Source: Kalymmatonema hyalinum WJT4-NPBG1
GTDB lineage: Bacteria > Cyanobacteriota > Cyanobacteriia > Cyanobacteriales > Nostocaceae
Length of the DNA stretch: 48,386 nt
Assembly: GCA_019359075.1 (NCBI GenBank)
Contig: JAHHIB010000068.1
Coordinates: forward strand, 1 to 48,386
Direction: 5' to 3'
Under the pieces are notes generated by a model. It saw only the letters and a list, made by a program, of their open reading frames with translations, was not told the DNA's origin and did not search any database. Of the stretch, positions 1-8,233 are shown piece after piece. The position numbers and the translations under genes were made by a program. How positions within the stretch are numbered: the stretch's first letter is position 1; every line of letters starts with the position of its first letter.

Positions 1-119
1 CTACTGAAGGTAGAAGCATTTATTTTTGCTTTTACTCTCCGACAAGCATTTTTATAAAAAGTTAGATTTAATACTTGAACTCCAGTTAAGACTCTTCATT
101 GGAACTAACTCTGAGTGAC

Positions 120-138
120 GGTTGCGCAGAGCGCAACC
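120..138. repeat. Perfect inverted repeat in the topA upstream region
   Basis: GGTTGCGC, a 3-base spacer (AGA), then GCGCAACC form an 8-bp perfect stem. No T-run follows on the plus strand, so it does not look like an intrinsic terminator. A HIP1 octamer lies shortly downstream, near 154. Bases 1-266 show no supportable gene. Confidence 0.6.
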
Positions 139-266
139 GCTAAATTGGCATTGGCGATCGCATTAATCTCAGACTGCGAAGCGCTCGAACTCAGATAACC
201 CGCAACTTGGGTTACTATAAAAAACTAAGAGCCTACTGTGTAGATTGCATCCAAAAATAAGGTGCC

Positions 267-2441
267 ATGCCTAAACGCCTTCTAGTGGTCGAATCCCCCG
301 GTAAAGTCAAAAAGCTCAGTCAAATTCTGGGATCGGAGTGGATTGTTCGTGCTAGTTGTGGTCACATTCGAGAACTCAGCGATGAAGGTGAGGATTCGCT
401 GGGTTTTACCCTGGATGGCAGCAGTGTAGAATGTCGCTATGTACCCCGCAACCAGCAAGCAAAGGAAACGATTCAACAACTTAAGGCTGCGGTTCGCCAG
501 GTTAAGGAAGTTGTGTTAGCGACTGATCCAGATCGGGAGGGAGAAACGATCGCTTGGCATCTCAAGGAAGCTTTGGGTTTGAAGCAACCAAAACGAGTCG
601 TCTACACTGAGATTACAGAGTCTGCGGTGAAAAGTGCGATCGCCAATCCCAGAGAACTTGATCTTAACTTGGTGGGAGCAGGATTGTGCCGCGATTGTCT
701 CGACAAGCTTGTTGGTTACAAAGGAAGCCCGCTAGTTTGGGCGTTGAATAATGGCGCGAAGAGTGTCGGACGAGTTCAAAGCGCTACCCTGCACCTGATT
801 TGCCAGCGCGAGAGGGAAATTCAGTCTTTTGTGCCGCAAGATTATTGGAGTGTCTGGGTTGATTATGCTGAAGGATTCCGCGCTTTCTACAAAGGTAAGG
901 TGAATACCCCGTCGGAAGCACCACAGGAAGCTGAAGTTCATGATGACGCCGCAGTTAACAGCACACAAGCAACCGAGTCTACTCGCGTTCTTTCGGAACC
1001 AGAAGCAACACGCTTAGTTGAGGAAGCAAAACGCTATCCTCACCAAATTGTCCAATACGAGGGGAAAATCGCCAACCGCCAACCACCTCCACCGTTTATC
1101 ACTTCTACTCTTCAGCAAGCTGCTGGTTCGAGGTTGAAATTTGCTCCTGAAAAAACGATGCAGGTGGCTCAAAAGTTGTATGAGGCGGGGTTAATTACAT
1201 ATATGCGCACAGATTCAGTTATGCTGAGTCCAGAGTTCTGCGCGAGTGCCCGCAAGTGGTTAGAGCAGAATGATCCGCAGAATGTGCCGCCTTCTGTTGC
1301 TAGACATCGTAGCAATAAAACCGCTCAGGAAGCTCATGAAGCAATCCGACCAACGGATGTGTTTCGTCCTTCAACTGAATTGCGAGTACAACTTTCTGGG
1401 GACGAGTTTAACTTGTATGTGTTGATTTGGAAACGGGCGATCGCCTCCCAATGTCGCCCAGCCCAACTCCGGAAAACTCTCGTCATCACTCAGTCTGGTC
1501 AAATTCTTTGGCAAGCGAGAGGACAAGTCATAGAGTTTTACGGTTATGCCCGGTACTGGTCGAACCTCAGCAAGGATACAATGCTGCCAAACTTGCAACA
1601 AGGGCAGATGCTGACTTTGGAGAATGCAGGTCACGAGAAGAAAAAGACCCAGCCGCCACCCCGCTACAGCGAACCAAAACTCGTACAACTGATGGAGCGT
1701 AAAGGCATTGGTCGTCCTAGTACTTATTCTCCCACAATTGCGACGCTTAAGAAACGAAGTTATGTCCAGCTTATAAAAGAAAACCTACACCCGACAACTT
1801 TAGGGCTAGAAGTTGATGCTTTTTTGCAGAAAGCATTACCAGATTTGTTGCAAACAGAATTCACTGCAAAGATGGAAGATGCCTTAGACGCAATTGCTTC
1901 AGGGAAACAGCCTTGGCAGCACTACCTGACAAATTGGAACCAGAATTATTTTGCACCAGCTTTGGCAAAAGCAAAAACTGTCGTTGTCAGCTCAGTTGTT
2001 AGTTCATCAAATGGGGCGAAAGCATCTCCTGTGGCTGAACGCAAATTTCAGACATCCAGAACTCGTTGCCCTCAGTGTAAGAATTACTTAGCGAAAATTC
2101 CCAGCAATAAAGTTACAAAGAAATACTTTCTCAAATGTCTTAGTGGGTGTGAAGATAGTGTTCTGTTTTGGAGCGATCGCACTAAGACTTGGGAAGCACC
2201 TCGTTCTCAAGCAGCCAAATCAGCAAATTCCGCTAAGCCTCCAGTCAAGATAACGACATATTCCTGTCCGGTGTGTAAGAAACCTCTGGAGGAGTACAGT
2301 TATACGAAAGACGGACAGAGTAAGACAATGCTTCGCTGTTCCGATTCTAAGTCTCGTAATGAGCAGAAACATAAGGATGTCGCTTATTTTACTACTGCAA
2401 AAGGGTGGTGGAGTCCCAAGTTTGGGGAGTTGAAGGGTTAA
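267..2441 (+). CDS. topA: DNA topoisomerase I (type IA)
   Basis: Relaxes negatively supercoiled DNA by cutting one strand through a 5'-phosphotyrosine link. The N-terminal Toprim domain shows the conserved Glu in VVESPGK (residues 7-13) and the metal-binding DPDREGE (87-93). The catalytic tyrosine is Y312 in GLITYMRTDS. Two Cys-rich C-terminal zinc-ribbon-like segments begin near residues 601 (CPQC) and 667 (CPVC). At 724 residues it is somewhat shorter than E. coli TopA (865). The ATG at 267 fits, because the Toprim strand begins at residue 3 as is usual. It reads alone, with no close partner on the same strand. Cyanobacteria often carry more than one type IA enzyme, so this may be the housekeeping copy or a paralogue. 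Confidence 0.96.
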   Translation: MPKRLLVVESPGKVKKLSQILGSEWIVRASCGHIRELSDEGEDSLGFTLDGSSVECRYVPRNQQAKETIQQLKAAVRQVKEVVLATDPDREGETIAWHLKEALGLKQPKRVVYTEITESAVKSAIANPRELDLNLVGAGLCRDCLDKLVGYKGSPLVWALNNGAKSVGRVQSATLHLICQREREIQSFVPQDYWSVWVDYAEGFRAFYKGKVNTPSEAPQEAEVHDDAAVNSTQATESTRVLSEPEATRLVEEAKRYPHQIVQYEGKIANRQPPPPFITSTLQQAAGSRLKFAPEKTMQVAQKLYEAGLITYMRTDSVMLSPEFCASARKWLEQNDPQNVPPSVARHRSNKTAQEAHEAIRPTDVFRPSTELRVQLSGDEFNLYVLIWKRAIASQCRPAQLRKTLVITQSGQILWQARGQVIEFYGYARYWSNLSKDTMLPNLQQGQMLTLENAGHEKKKTQPPPRYSEPKLVQLMERKGIGRPSTYSPTIATLKKRSYVQLIKENLHPTTLGLEVDAFLQKALPDLLQTEFTAKMEDALDAIASGKQPWQHYLTNWNQNYFAPALAKAKTVVVSSVVSSSNGAKASPVAERKFQTSRTRCPQCKNYLAKIPSNKVTKKYFLKCLSGCEDSVLFWSDRTKTWEAPRSQAAKSANSAKPPVKITTYSCPVCKKPLEEYSYTKDGQSKTMLRCSDSKSRNEQKHKDVAYFTTAKGWWSPKFGELKG

Positions 2442-2479
2442 CGCACTGCTTGTTATTAGTGATAAAGTAAATCTTAAAT

Positions 2480-2722
2480 AGGGGCAATGAAAAGCAGAAA
2501 CAGCTTTTAGCAAAGTTAAACAATGCACTTATTGAAACAGGCGATCGCCTGCTTACTCGCCTCATCTCCAGTAACCTTTCTGTTGAAGATTTATAGCGCA
2601 ACTCAATTGAATGAAGTAATTATTTATCTGTGTCCATCTGTGTCCATCTGTGGTTCATTATTTCTTTGATGTACCTTACTCCGGGTTGCAAACCGCTATA
2701 AACATCCAATTCCCGCCCAGCA
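2480..2722 (+). pseudogene. Gene-tail remnant (copy A), possibly the C-terminus of a type I restriction specificity subunit
   Basis: From 2480 the plus strand reads an uninterrupted peptide ending DRLLTRLISSNLSVEDL, then stops at a TAG supplied by the MITE inserted at 2594. After the MITE the same gene tail continues (2701-2722, ..NIQFPPS). A second copy without the MITE lies at 3434-3537 and continues DIQLPPS. The tail resembles the 'LLPRLISGKL.VEDLDI' end of HsdS proteins; that resemblance is from memory and weak. Only the tail is left and no start or body is visible upstream. Confidence 0.5.
2594..2698 (+). mobile_element. MITE copy 1 (105 bp, TAGCG termini, TA target)
   Basis: The element starts TAGCGCAACTCAATTG and ends TTGCAAACCGCTA, with TA directly outside each end (2592-2593 and 2699-2700). 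The duplicated segment at 3434-3508 is identical in layout but lacks the 105 bp plus one TA, giving the empty site. A second copy lies in inverse orientation at 16318-16424. It encodes nothing. TA duplication and short inverted termini fit mobilisation by an IS630/Tc1-type transposase, which is an inference. Confidence 0.82.
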
Positions 2723-2783
2723 TAACCGATTAGGAAGCTACAATCTAGAAGAAACGGTAAAATTCATGGATAAGGTAAGCTTT

Positions 2784-2999
2784 ATGTTACAAACCATTCA
2801 AGGAACCTATAAAAACGGCAAAATTGAACTCGCTGAAACCCCACAAGGGATTACTGAAAGCGCAGTTTTCGTCACTTTCTTAGAAACAAAACCCACAACT
2901 TGGCCAGAAATGATCATGCAATATCAAGGTGTAAAAGAAAGTATCATCTTTGAATCGTATCGAGATGAACTTCTACCACCTAACGAAATAGAACTTTAA
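2784..2999 (+). CDS. VapB-like antitoxin of a type II toxin-antitoxin pair
   Basis: A 71-residue small acidic protein that begins MLQTIQGTYKNGKIEL. This beta-strand-rich opening is typical of small cyanobacterial antitoxins of the DUF104/AF2212-like kind, whose tail normally blocks a PIN-domain toxin. An in-frame ATG also exists at 2766; the start at 2784 was preferred because the family opening begins there and AAGG lies about 7 bases upstream. It ends 2 bases before the PIN toxin start at 3002, a typical TA operon spacing. The toxin is frameshifted, so the antitoxin may be an orphan. Function is inferred from context and the opening motif, not from a full domain match. Confidence 0.7.
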   Translation: MLQTIQGTYKNGKIELAETPQGITESAVFVTFLETKPTTWPEMIMQYQGVKESIIFESYRDELLPPNEIEL

Positions 3000-3001
3000 T
3001 T

Positions 3002-3405
3002 ATGGGTTATCTACTAGATACTTGCATAATTAGTGATTTTGTGAAAGGAGAAGAAAACACCTCAAGCAATTCAAATCAATCTCTCCTACTGATATTTTTA
3101 TCTCATCTCTAACAGTAATGGAGGTGAAATATGGATTAGCCGTCAATCCACAACGCGCTATCAAAATCAAACCCTTGATTGAAACAATCTTCAACTCAAT
3201 TACAATTCTACCATTTGCCTCAAAAGAAGCAGAACAAGCCGCCCAAATCAGAGGCATTCTCAAACTAGTAGGTTCACCTATCGGTGCTTATGATGTACTC
3301 ATCGCAGCCACAGCAGTAACCCATAATCATATTGTAGTAACATCTAACGTCCGAGAATTTCAAAGAGTACCTAATTTGCAAATAGAAAATTGGCGTTCTA
3401 CTTGA
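3002..3405 (+). pseudogene. VapC-type PIN-domain ribonuclease toxin, frameshifted
   Basis: Frame 1 from the ATG at 3002 reads MGYLLDTCIISDFVKGEEN, with the first PIN acidic residue in LLDT. It then hits a stop at 3110-3112. The correct continuation is in another frame from about 3061: LKQFKSISPTDIFISSLTVMEVKYGL, then a late GAYDVLIAATA acidic motif and ..VTSNVREF, the usual PIN C-terminal block. One missing base near 3058-3061 explains the shift. With the base restored the protein would be about 134 residues, the family's normal length. Active VapC enzymes cut tRNA or rRNA; this copy should be inactive unless the shift is an assembly error. It is paired with the antitoxin ending at 2999. Confidence 0.85.
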
Positions 3406-3433
3406 ATAGCGATCGCCGTTTGCTGCGCTTTGC

Positions 3434-3537
3434 GCGATCGCCTGCTGACTCGCCTCATCTCCAGTAAGCTTTGTGTTGAAGATTTAGACATCCAATTGCC
3501 GCCCAGCAAGTTAAAACTCAATGGGCTAGGTAGTTAA
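3434..3537 (+). pseudogene. Gene-tail remnant (copy B), without MITE
   Basis: Bases 3434-3508 repeat 2541-2593 plus 2701-2722 with few mismatches, starting at a HIP1-overlapping GCGATCGCCTG. The frame reads DRLLTRLISSKLCVEDL then DIQLPPSKLK and stops at 3535. It represents the same tail as copy A. The toxin-antitoxin pair lies between the two copies, so the pair is bracketed by direct repeats. The rest of the spacer to 3710 shows no gene and no clear promoter. Confidence 0.55.
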
Positions 3538-3710
3538 TGTGTTGAATTTTATCAAATTTTCGGCGATTCCCGATTTAGGTGCATAAGCCAACTAGAATTT
3601 TATCTATAAAAAGAAGTAAAGGCTTTGCTTTGGCTCAAGTTTTTTCTGCAATGATATTTTATTGAGTCTGTCAAAGCGTAAGCCCGTGCCACCAGCTCGA
3701 TTGCTTTTTT

Positions 3711-6700
3711 ATGAACGACAACACCCGTGTCAAAACCATTTTGATTCTGGCAGCCAATCCTGCAAGTACCTCAAGGCTACGGTTAGATGAGGAGGTGCGA
3801 GAAATTGAAGAAGGATTGCGACGAGCTAACAAACGGGAGCAGTTTAAGTTAGAGCAGAAGTGGGCGGTGCGCCAGCGTGACTTTTACCGGGCAATTTTAG
3901 ACTACAAGCCCCAGATTGTCCATTTTAGCGGACATGGTGCGGGAGTTGATGGCATTGTTTTGGAAGATGAAACAGGACAACCAGCGCTTGTGACAGCAGA
4001 TGTCCTCGCCAGCCAATTTGCGCTGTTTGCTACAAAGGGAGTGGAGTGTGTGGTGCTCAATGCTTGCTACAGTGCAGAGCAAGCACAAGCAATTCGCCAA
4101 TATGTGAACTATGTCATTGGCATGAATACGACAGTTGGGGATAAAGCAGCTGTCGCGTTTGCTGTGGCGTTTTATGATGCAATAGCCGCAGGCGAAGAGG
4201 TGGAGTTTGCCTATAAGCTCGGTTGTTCTCAAATGATAAGTTTTGTGGAGCACGAAACTCCAGTTTTTTTAAAGAAAGAGAATATTACCGTCTCCACAGT
4301 ACCTGTTATAGACATCATTCCTCCCAACCCTTACCAGGGATTGGCTGCTTTTGGGGAAGAAGATGCAGAATTCTTCTTTGGACGGGAAACATTTGTCAAT
4401 GGCTTGGTTGAAGCAGTGCAAAAGCAGCCGTTAGTAGGTGTGATTGGTCCTAGTGGTAGTGGTAAATCATCTGTTGTCTATGCCGGACTCATTCCCCAGT
4501 TGCGAAAAGAAGGAAGTTGGCTGATTGAATCATTTCGTCCGGGAAATCAGCCGTTTTATCAGCTGGCTTCTGCCCTAGTACGTCAATTGGAACCGGAACT
4601 AGGTGAAACCGGACAACTGCGAGAAGCGGCTGGATTGGCAGGTGATATACAGCAGGGCAAAGTCACCTTAGAGCAGGTAGTGTCTCGCATCACACAACGC
4701 AACTCAGGCAAGCGTCTGTTGCTAGCCGCAGACCAATTTGAGGAACTCTACACCCTATGTCAGGATAAAGCAGAACAGGAACGCTTTGCCGATTTGTTGC
4801 TAAAATCGTTCGCGACCAAAAGTTTCACACTAGTTTTCACTTTACGGGCTGACTTTTACGGCTATGTCCTCTCCTATCGTCCTTGGAGGGATGCATTAGA
4901 GCAGTTTACACCCAAGCTGCTGAGTTCCATGAGTCGGGAAGAACTACAAAGGGCAATTGAGCAACCAGCACAAAAGCTGGAAGTGCAATTAGAACCACAA
5001 CTAACCCAACGGATATTAGATGATGTTGGGAGTGAGCCTGGTAACTTACCTTTATTAGAATTTGCGCTGACGCGATTATGGTCAAAGCAGCAAAACCGCG
5101 TGCTAACTCATCAAGCGTACGAAGAGATAGGGGGTGTGAAAAAAGCGCTAGCTAATCATGCCGAGCAAATTTACCAACAATTGAGTGAAACAGAACAAAA
5201 AGCTGCACAGCGAATTTTTGTGCAATTAGTGCGCCCTGGGGAAGGGACAGAGGACACTCGGCGCATAGCAACTCGTGCAGAAGTTGGCGACGAAAACTGG
5301 GGATTGATAAGTTATTTAGCAGGATACCAAGCCCGTTTGGTCGTAACGGGACGCGATGATAAGTCACAGGAAGATACGGTAGAGGTTGTTCATGAAGCGC
5401 TGATTCGGGAATGGATCACCCTACGAGAATGGATGAATGCTAACCGTGAATTTCGCGTTTGGCAGGAGCGGTTAAAGGTGGCAATGAGAGAGTGGAAAAG
5501 TAATAACCATGACTCTGGGGCATTGTTGCGAGGTGGACCTTTGACTGTAGCCCAAGAATGGTTGCACAAGCGATCGCATGAAATGACTCAACTTGAGCAA
5601 GATTTTATTCGTGCCAGCACCGAACAACGGGATAAAGAGCAGGAAGAACTTAAACGCAGACAACGGCGTAGCAGAAACGTGCTTATTGGCGGCTTAGTTG
5701 GTGCGCTCTCACTAACTGGGTTCGCTTTAGGACAGTGGCGAAGCGCACAGCAGAGGCGGGTGGACTTAACTGCTGCAACAGCAAAACTTTTGCTATCAAC
5801 AGAACCCGTACAAGGGATGGTCAACGCAATTAATGCAGCAGGACTTAGTCGCTCACCCATAATTAGTTTCCCTAACAAATTATTTCCCGCAGTACAAGAC
5901 AGTTTGTTTAGTGCAGTTCAGAGTAGTTATGAAAAAAATGTTCTTAAAGGTCATTCGGGTTCTGTCTTGTCAGTAGCAATTAGCACAGACGGCAAAACCA
6001 TCGTCAGTGGTGGACAAGATGGCACCGTCCGCTTGTGGAATCAGCAAGGACAGCCGATTGCTCAGCCTTTCAAAGGTCATTCAAATGCTGTCAGGTCCGT
6101 AGCAATCAGCATAGACGGCAAAACCATCGTCAGTGGTGGAGATGATGGCACCGTCCGCTTGTGGAATCAGCAAGGACAGCCGATTGCTCAGCCCTTCAAA
6201 GCTCATTCGGGTGCTGTCAGGTCCGTAGCAATCAGCACAGACGGCAAAACCATCGTCAGTGGTGGAGATGATGGCACCGTCCGCTTGTGGAATCAGCAAG
6301 GACAGCCAATTGCTCAGCCCTTCAAAGGTCATTCGGGTCTTGTCTGGTCAGTAGCAATCAGCACAGACGGCAAAACCATCGTCAGTGGTGGAGATGATGG
6401 CACCGTCCGCTTGTGGAATCAGCAAGGACAGCCGATTGCTCAGCCCTTGAAAGGTCATTCGGGTTCTGTCAATGAAGTAGCAATCAGCACAGACAGCAAA
6501 ACCATCGTCAGTGGTGGAGATGATGGCACCGTCCGCTTGTGGAATCAGCAAGGACAGCCAATTGCTCAGCCCTTCAAAGGTCATTCGGATCCTGTCAGGT
6601 CAGTAGCAATCAGCACTGACGGCAAAACCATCGTCAGTGGTGGAGATGATGGCACCGTCGGCTTGTGGAATCAGCAAGGACAGCCGATTCCTCAGCCCTT

Positions 6701-7778
6701 AAAAGGTCATTCGGGTCCTGTCACTTCAGTAGCAATCAGCACAGACGGCAAAACCATCGTCAGTGGTGGAGATGATGGCACCGTCCGCTTGTGGAATCAG
6801 CAAGGACAGCCGATTGCTCAGCCCTTCAAAGGTCATGAGGAAACTGTCAGGTCAGTAGCAATCAGCACAGACGGCAAAACCATCGTCAGTGGTGGAGATG
6901 ATGGCACCGTCCGCTTGTGGAATCAGCAAGGACAGCCAATTGCTCAGCCCTTAAAAGGTCATTCGGGTCCTGTCAGCTTAGTAGCAATCAGCACAGACGG
7001 CAAAAGCATCGTCAGTGGTGGAAATAACACCGTCCGCGTGTGGAATCAGCAAGGACAGCCGATTCCTCAGCCCTTGAAAGGTCATTCGGGTTCTGTCAAT
7101 GAAGTAGCAATCAGCACAGACGGCAAAACCATCGTCAGTGGTGGAGTAGATGGCACCGTCGGCGTGTGGAATCAGCAAGGACAGCCGATTGCTCAGCCCT
7201 TCAAAGGTCATTCGGGGTATATCATGTCAGTAGCAATCAGCACAGACGGCAAAACCATCGTCAGTGGTGGAGTAGATGGCACCGTCGGCTTGTGGAATCA
7301 GCAAGGACAGCCGATTACTCAGCCTTTCAAAGGTCATTTGGGTTCTGTCAATTCAGTAGCAATCAGCACAGACGGCAAAACCATCGTCAGTGGTGGAGTA
7401 GATGGCACCGTCGGCTTGTGGAATCAGCAAGGACAGCCGATTGCTCAGCCTTTCAAAGGTCATTCGGGATATGTCTTGTCAGTAGCAATCAGCACGGACG
7501 GCAAAACCATCGTCAGTGGTGGACAAGATGGCACCGTCCGCTTGTGGAATCAGCAAGGACAGCTGATTGCTCAGCCCTTCAAAGGTCATTCGGATCCTGT
7601 CAGGTCAGTAGCAATCAGCACTGACGGCAAAACCATCGTCAGTGGTGGAGATGATGGTACCGTTCGGTTGTGGGATATCAATTTTGAGCATTGGTTGAAA
7701 ATTGGTTGTGAACGGTTGCGCTTTCATCCCGCGCTGATTGGTGATGCCAAGGCAACTTGTCAGCCATATTTGCGTTAA
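3711..7778 (+). CDS. CHAT-like protease / nSTAND1 NTPase / WD40-repeat protein
   Basis: A 1355-residue, four-part architecture. Residues 1-185 are a CHAT-like caspase-fold domain with H75 in HFSGHG and C119 in NACYS as the likely His-Cys dyad. From about 206 (NPYQGLAAF..FFGRE) an nSTAND1-type NTPase follows, with Walker A GPSGSGKSS (246-254, K252) and Walker B LLLAADQFEE (336-345). A predicted membrane segment lies near 657-676. From residue 746 come 14 WD40 repeats of 42 residues, enough for two seven-bladed propellers. STAND proteins with such repeats act as ligand-gated switches, and related proteins are placed among bacterial conflict and programmed-death systems. Here the WD40 part would sense, the NTPase would oligomerise and the protease would execute. 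No second effector gene is adjacent, so it may be self-contained. A ligand is not predictable. Confidence 0.92.
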   Translation: MNDNTRVKTILILAANPASTSRLRLDEEVREIEEGLRRANKREQFKLEQKWAVRQRDFYRAILDYKPQIVHFSGHGAGVDGIVLEDETGQPALVTADVLASQFALFATKGVECVVLNACYSAEQAQAIRQYVNYVIGMNTTVGDKAAVAFAVAFYDAIAAGEEVEFAYKLGCSQMISFVEHETPVFLKKENITVSTVPVIDIIPPNPYQGLAAFGEEDAEFFFGRETFVNGLVEAVQKQPLVGVIGPSGSGKSSVVYAGLIPQLRKEGSWLIESFRPGNQPFYQLASALVRQLEPELGETGQLREAAGLAGDIQQGKVTLEQVVSRITQRNSGKRLLLAADQFEELYTLCQDKAEQERFADLLLKSFATKSFTLVFTLRADFYGYVLSYRPWRDALEQFTPKLLSSMSREELQRAIEQPAQKLEVQLEPQLTQRILDDVGSEPGNLPLLEFALTRLWSKQQNRVLTHQAYEEIGGVKKALANHAEQIYQQLSETEQKAAQRIFVQLVRPGEGTEDTRRIATRAEVGDENWGLISYLAGYQARLVVTGRDDKSQEDTVEVVHEALIREWITLREWMNANREFRVWQERLKVAMREWKSNNHDSGALLRGGPLTVAQEWLHKRSHEMTQLEQDFIRASTEQRDKEQEELKRRQRRSRNVLIGGLVGALSLTGFALGQWRSAQQRRVDLTAATAKLLLSTEPVQGMVNAINAAGLSRSPIISFPNKLFPAVQDSLFSAVQSSYEKNVLKGHSGSVLSVAISTDGKTIVSGGQDGTVRLWNQQGQPIAQPFKGHSNAVRSVAISIDGKTIVSGGDDGTVRLWNQQGQPIAQPFKAHSGAVRSVAISTDGKTIVSGGDDGTVRLWNQQGQPIAQPFKGHSGLVWSVAISTDGKTIVSGGDDGTVRLWNQQGQPIAQPLKGHSGSVNEVAISTDSKTIVSGGDDGTVRLWNQQGQPIAQPFKGHSDPVRSVAISTDGKTIVSGGDDGTVGLWNQQGQPIPQPLKGHSGPVTSVAISTDGKTIVSGGDDGTVRLWNQQGQPIAQPFKGHEETVRSVAISTDGKTIVSGGDDGTVRLWNQQGQPIAQPLKGHSGPVSLVAISTDGKSIVSGGNNTVRVWNQQGQPIPQPLKGHSGSVNEVAISTDGKTIVSGGVDGTVGVWNQQGQPIAQPFKGHSGYIMSVAISTDGKTIVSGGVDGTVGLWNQQGQPITQPFKGHLGSVNSVAISTDGKTIVSGGVDGTVGLWNQQGQPIAQPFKGHSGYVLSVAISTDGKTIVSGGQDGTVRLWNQQGQLIAQPFKGHSDPVRSVAISTDGKTIVSGGDDGTVRLWDINFEHWLKIGCERLRFHPALIGDAKATCQPYLR
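5946..7673 (+). repeat. 14 near-identical 126-bp WD40-coding repeats
   Basis: The period is 126 bp (42 codons); repeat 9 is one codon shorter. Starts fall at 5946 and then every 126 bp to 7581. Most codons are identical down to the third base. Changes cluster at repeat positions 5, 6, 8, 9, 24 and 29, for example GSVLS, NAVRS, GLVWS, GSVNE, DPVRS, GYIMS after the KGH. Repeats 5 and 10 share GSVNE and repeats 6 and 14 share DPVRS, suggesting copying of units. The last repeat ends in RLWD rather than LWNQQG. Confidence 0.95.
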
Positions 7779-7805
7779 TTTCAGTAGACTGAAAACTTCT
7801 GCAGT

Positions 7806-8130
7806 TGTCCATTAAAGAATTATTGTCCAGTTTAAAGAATTAATGACCAAAAACCCAATCCTTTATTCAGAGCTAGTTTTAGCTGTGTAAGAGGTCATTT
7901 ATAAAGTAAAAATAAAATTCTTGTAGGGTGTGTTAGGCGCATATTATTCGATCTGATTTGTAACGAAAAACATGACGGGAGCGCTATCACGCACCGCCAC
8001 ATAACATGGTGCGTGATAGCTAAAGCCGTAACGCACTCTACTTAAAATTTACTTTATAAATCAACTCTAAGGGGTACTAAAAAAGTGACAATAATTCTTT
8101 AAAAATTGGACAATAATTCTTTAATGTACA
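7806..8130. mobile_element. 325-bp non-coding mini-element with doubled terminal repeats, next to tRNA-Ala
   Basis: The left end starts TGTCCATTAAAG and the right end, read inward on the other strand, TGTACATTAAAG. CATTAAAGAATTATTGTCCA is a 20-bp perfect inverted repeat (7810-7829 and 8107-8126). Just inside each end a second related copy of the TTTAAAGAATTA unit follows (near 7831 and 8086). Subterminal arms (ATTTATAAAGTAAA) and a central 13-bp hairpin (7983-7995 with 8008-8020) are also inverted. No ORF of interest lies inside and no 5-bp target duplication is visible. Multiple transposase-binding-like repeats at each end recall Tn7/Tn5053-type ends, but this is only a resemblance. Confidence 0.6.
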
Positions 8131-8132
8131 TA

Positions 8133-8205
8133 TGGAGAATACGAGATTCGAACTCGTGACCTCTGCGGTGCGATCGCAGCGCTCTACCAACTGAGCTAAT
8201 TCCCC
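8133..8205 (-). tRNA. tRNA-Ala (anticodon CGC)
   Basis: Read on the minus strand, acceptor GGGGAAT pairs with ATTCTCC (one G-T wobble) with discriminator A. The D-arm is GCTCAGTTGGTAGAGC. The anticodon arm is CTGCG-ATCGCAC-CGCAG with T33 and anticodon CGC reading alanine GCG codons. The T arm is ACGAG-TTCGAAT-CTCGT. CCA is not encoded. The anticodon arm itself contains a HIP1 octamer GCGATCGC. Confidence 0.95.
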
Positions 8206-8233
8206 GATTAAACACAACCAACTGATTATATTA

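Noticed and set aside
6081-7624. Several long open frames on the opposite and shifted frames of the WD40 block
   Set aside because: They are periodic with the 126-bp repeat and arise because the coding sequence repeats. They have no start signals or independent motifs.
5946-7673. Possible CRISPR array (regular repeats)
   Set aside because: The period is 126 bp, the repeats code for WD40 units in frame, and there are no unique spacers of 30-45 bp. No cas genes are in the window.
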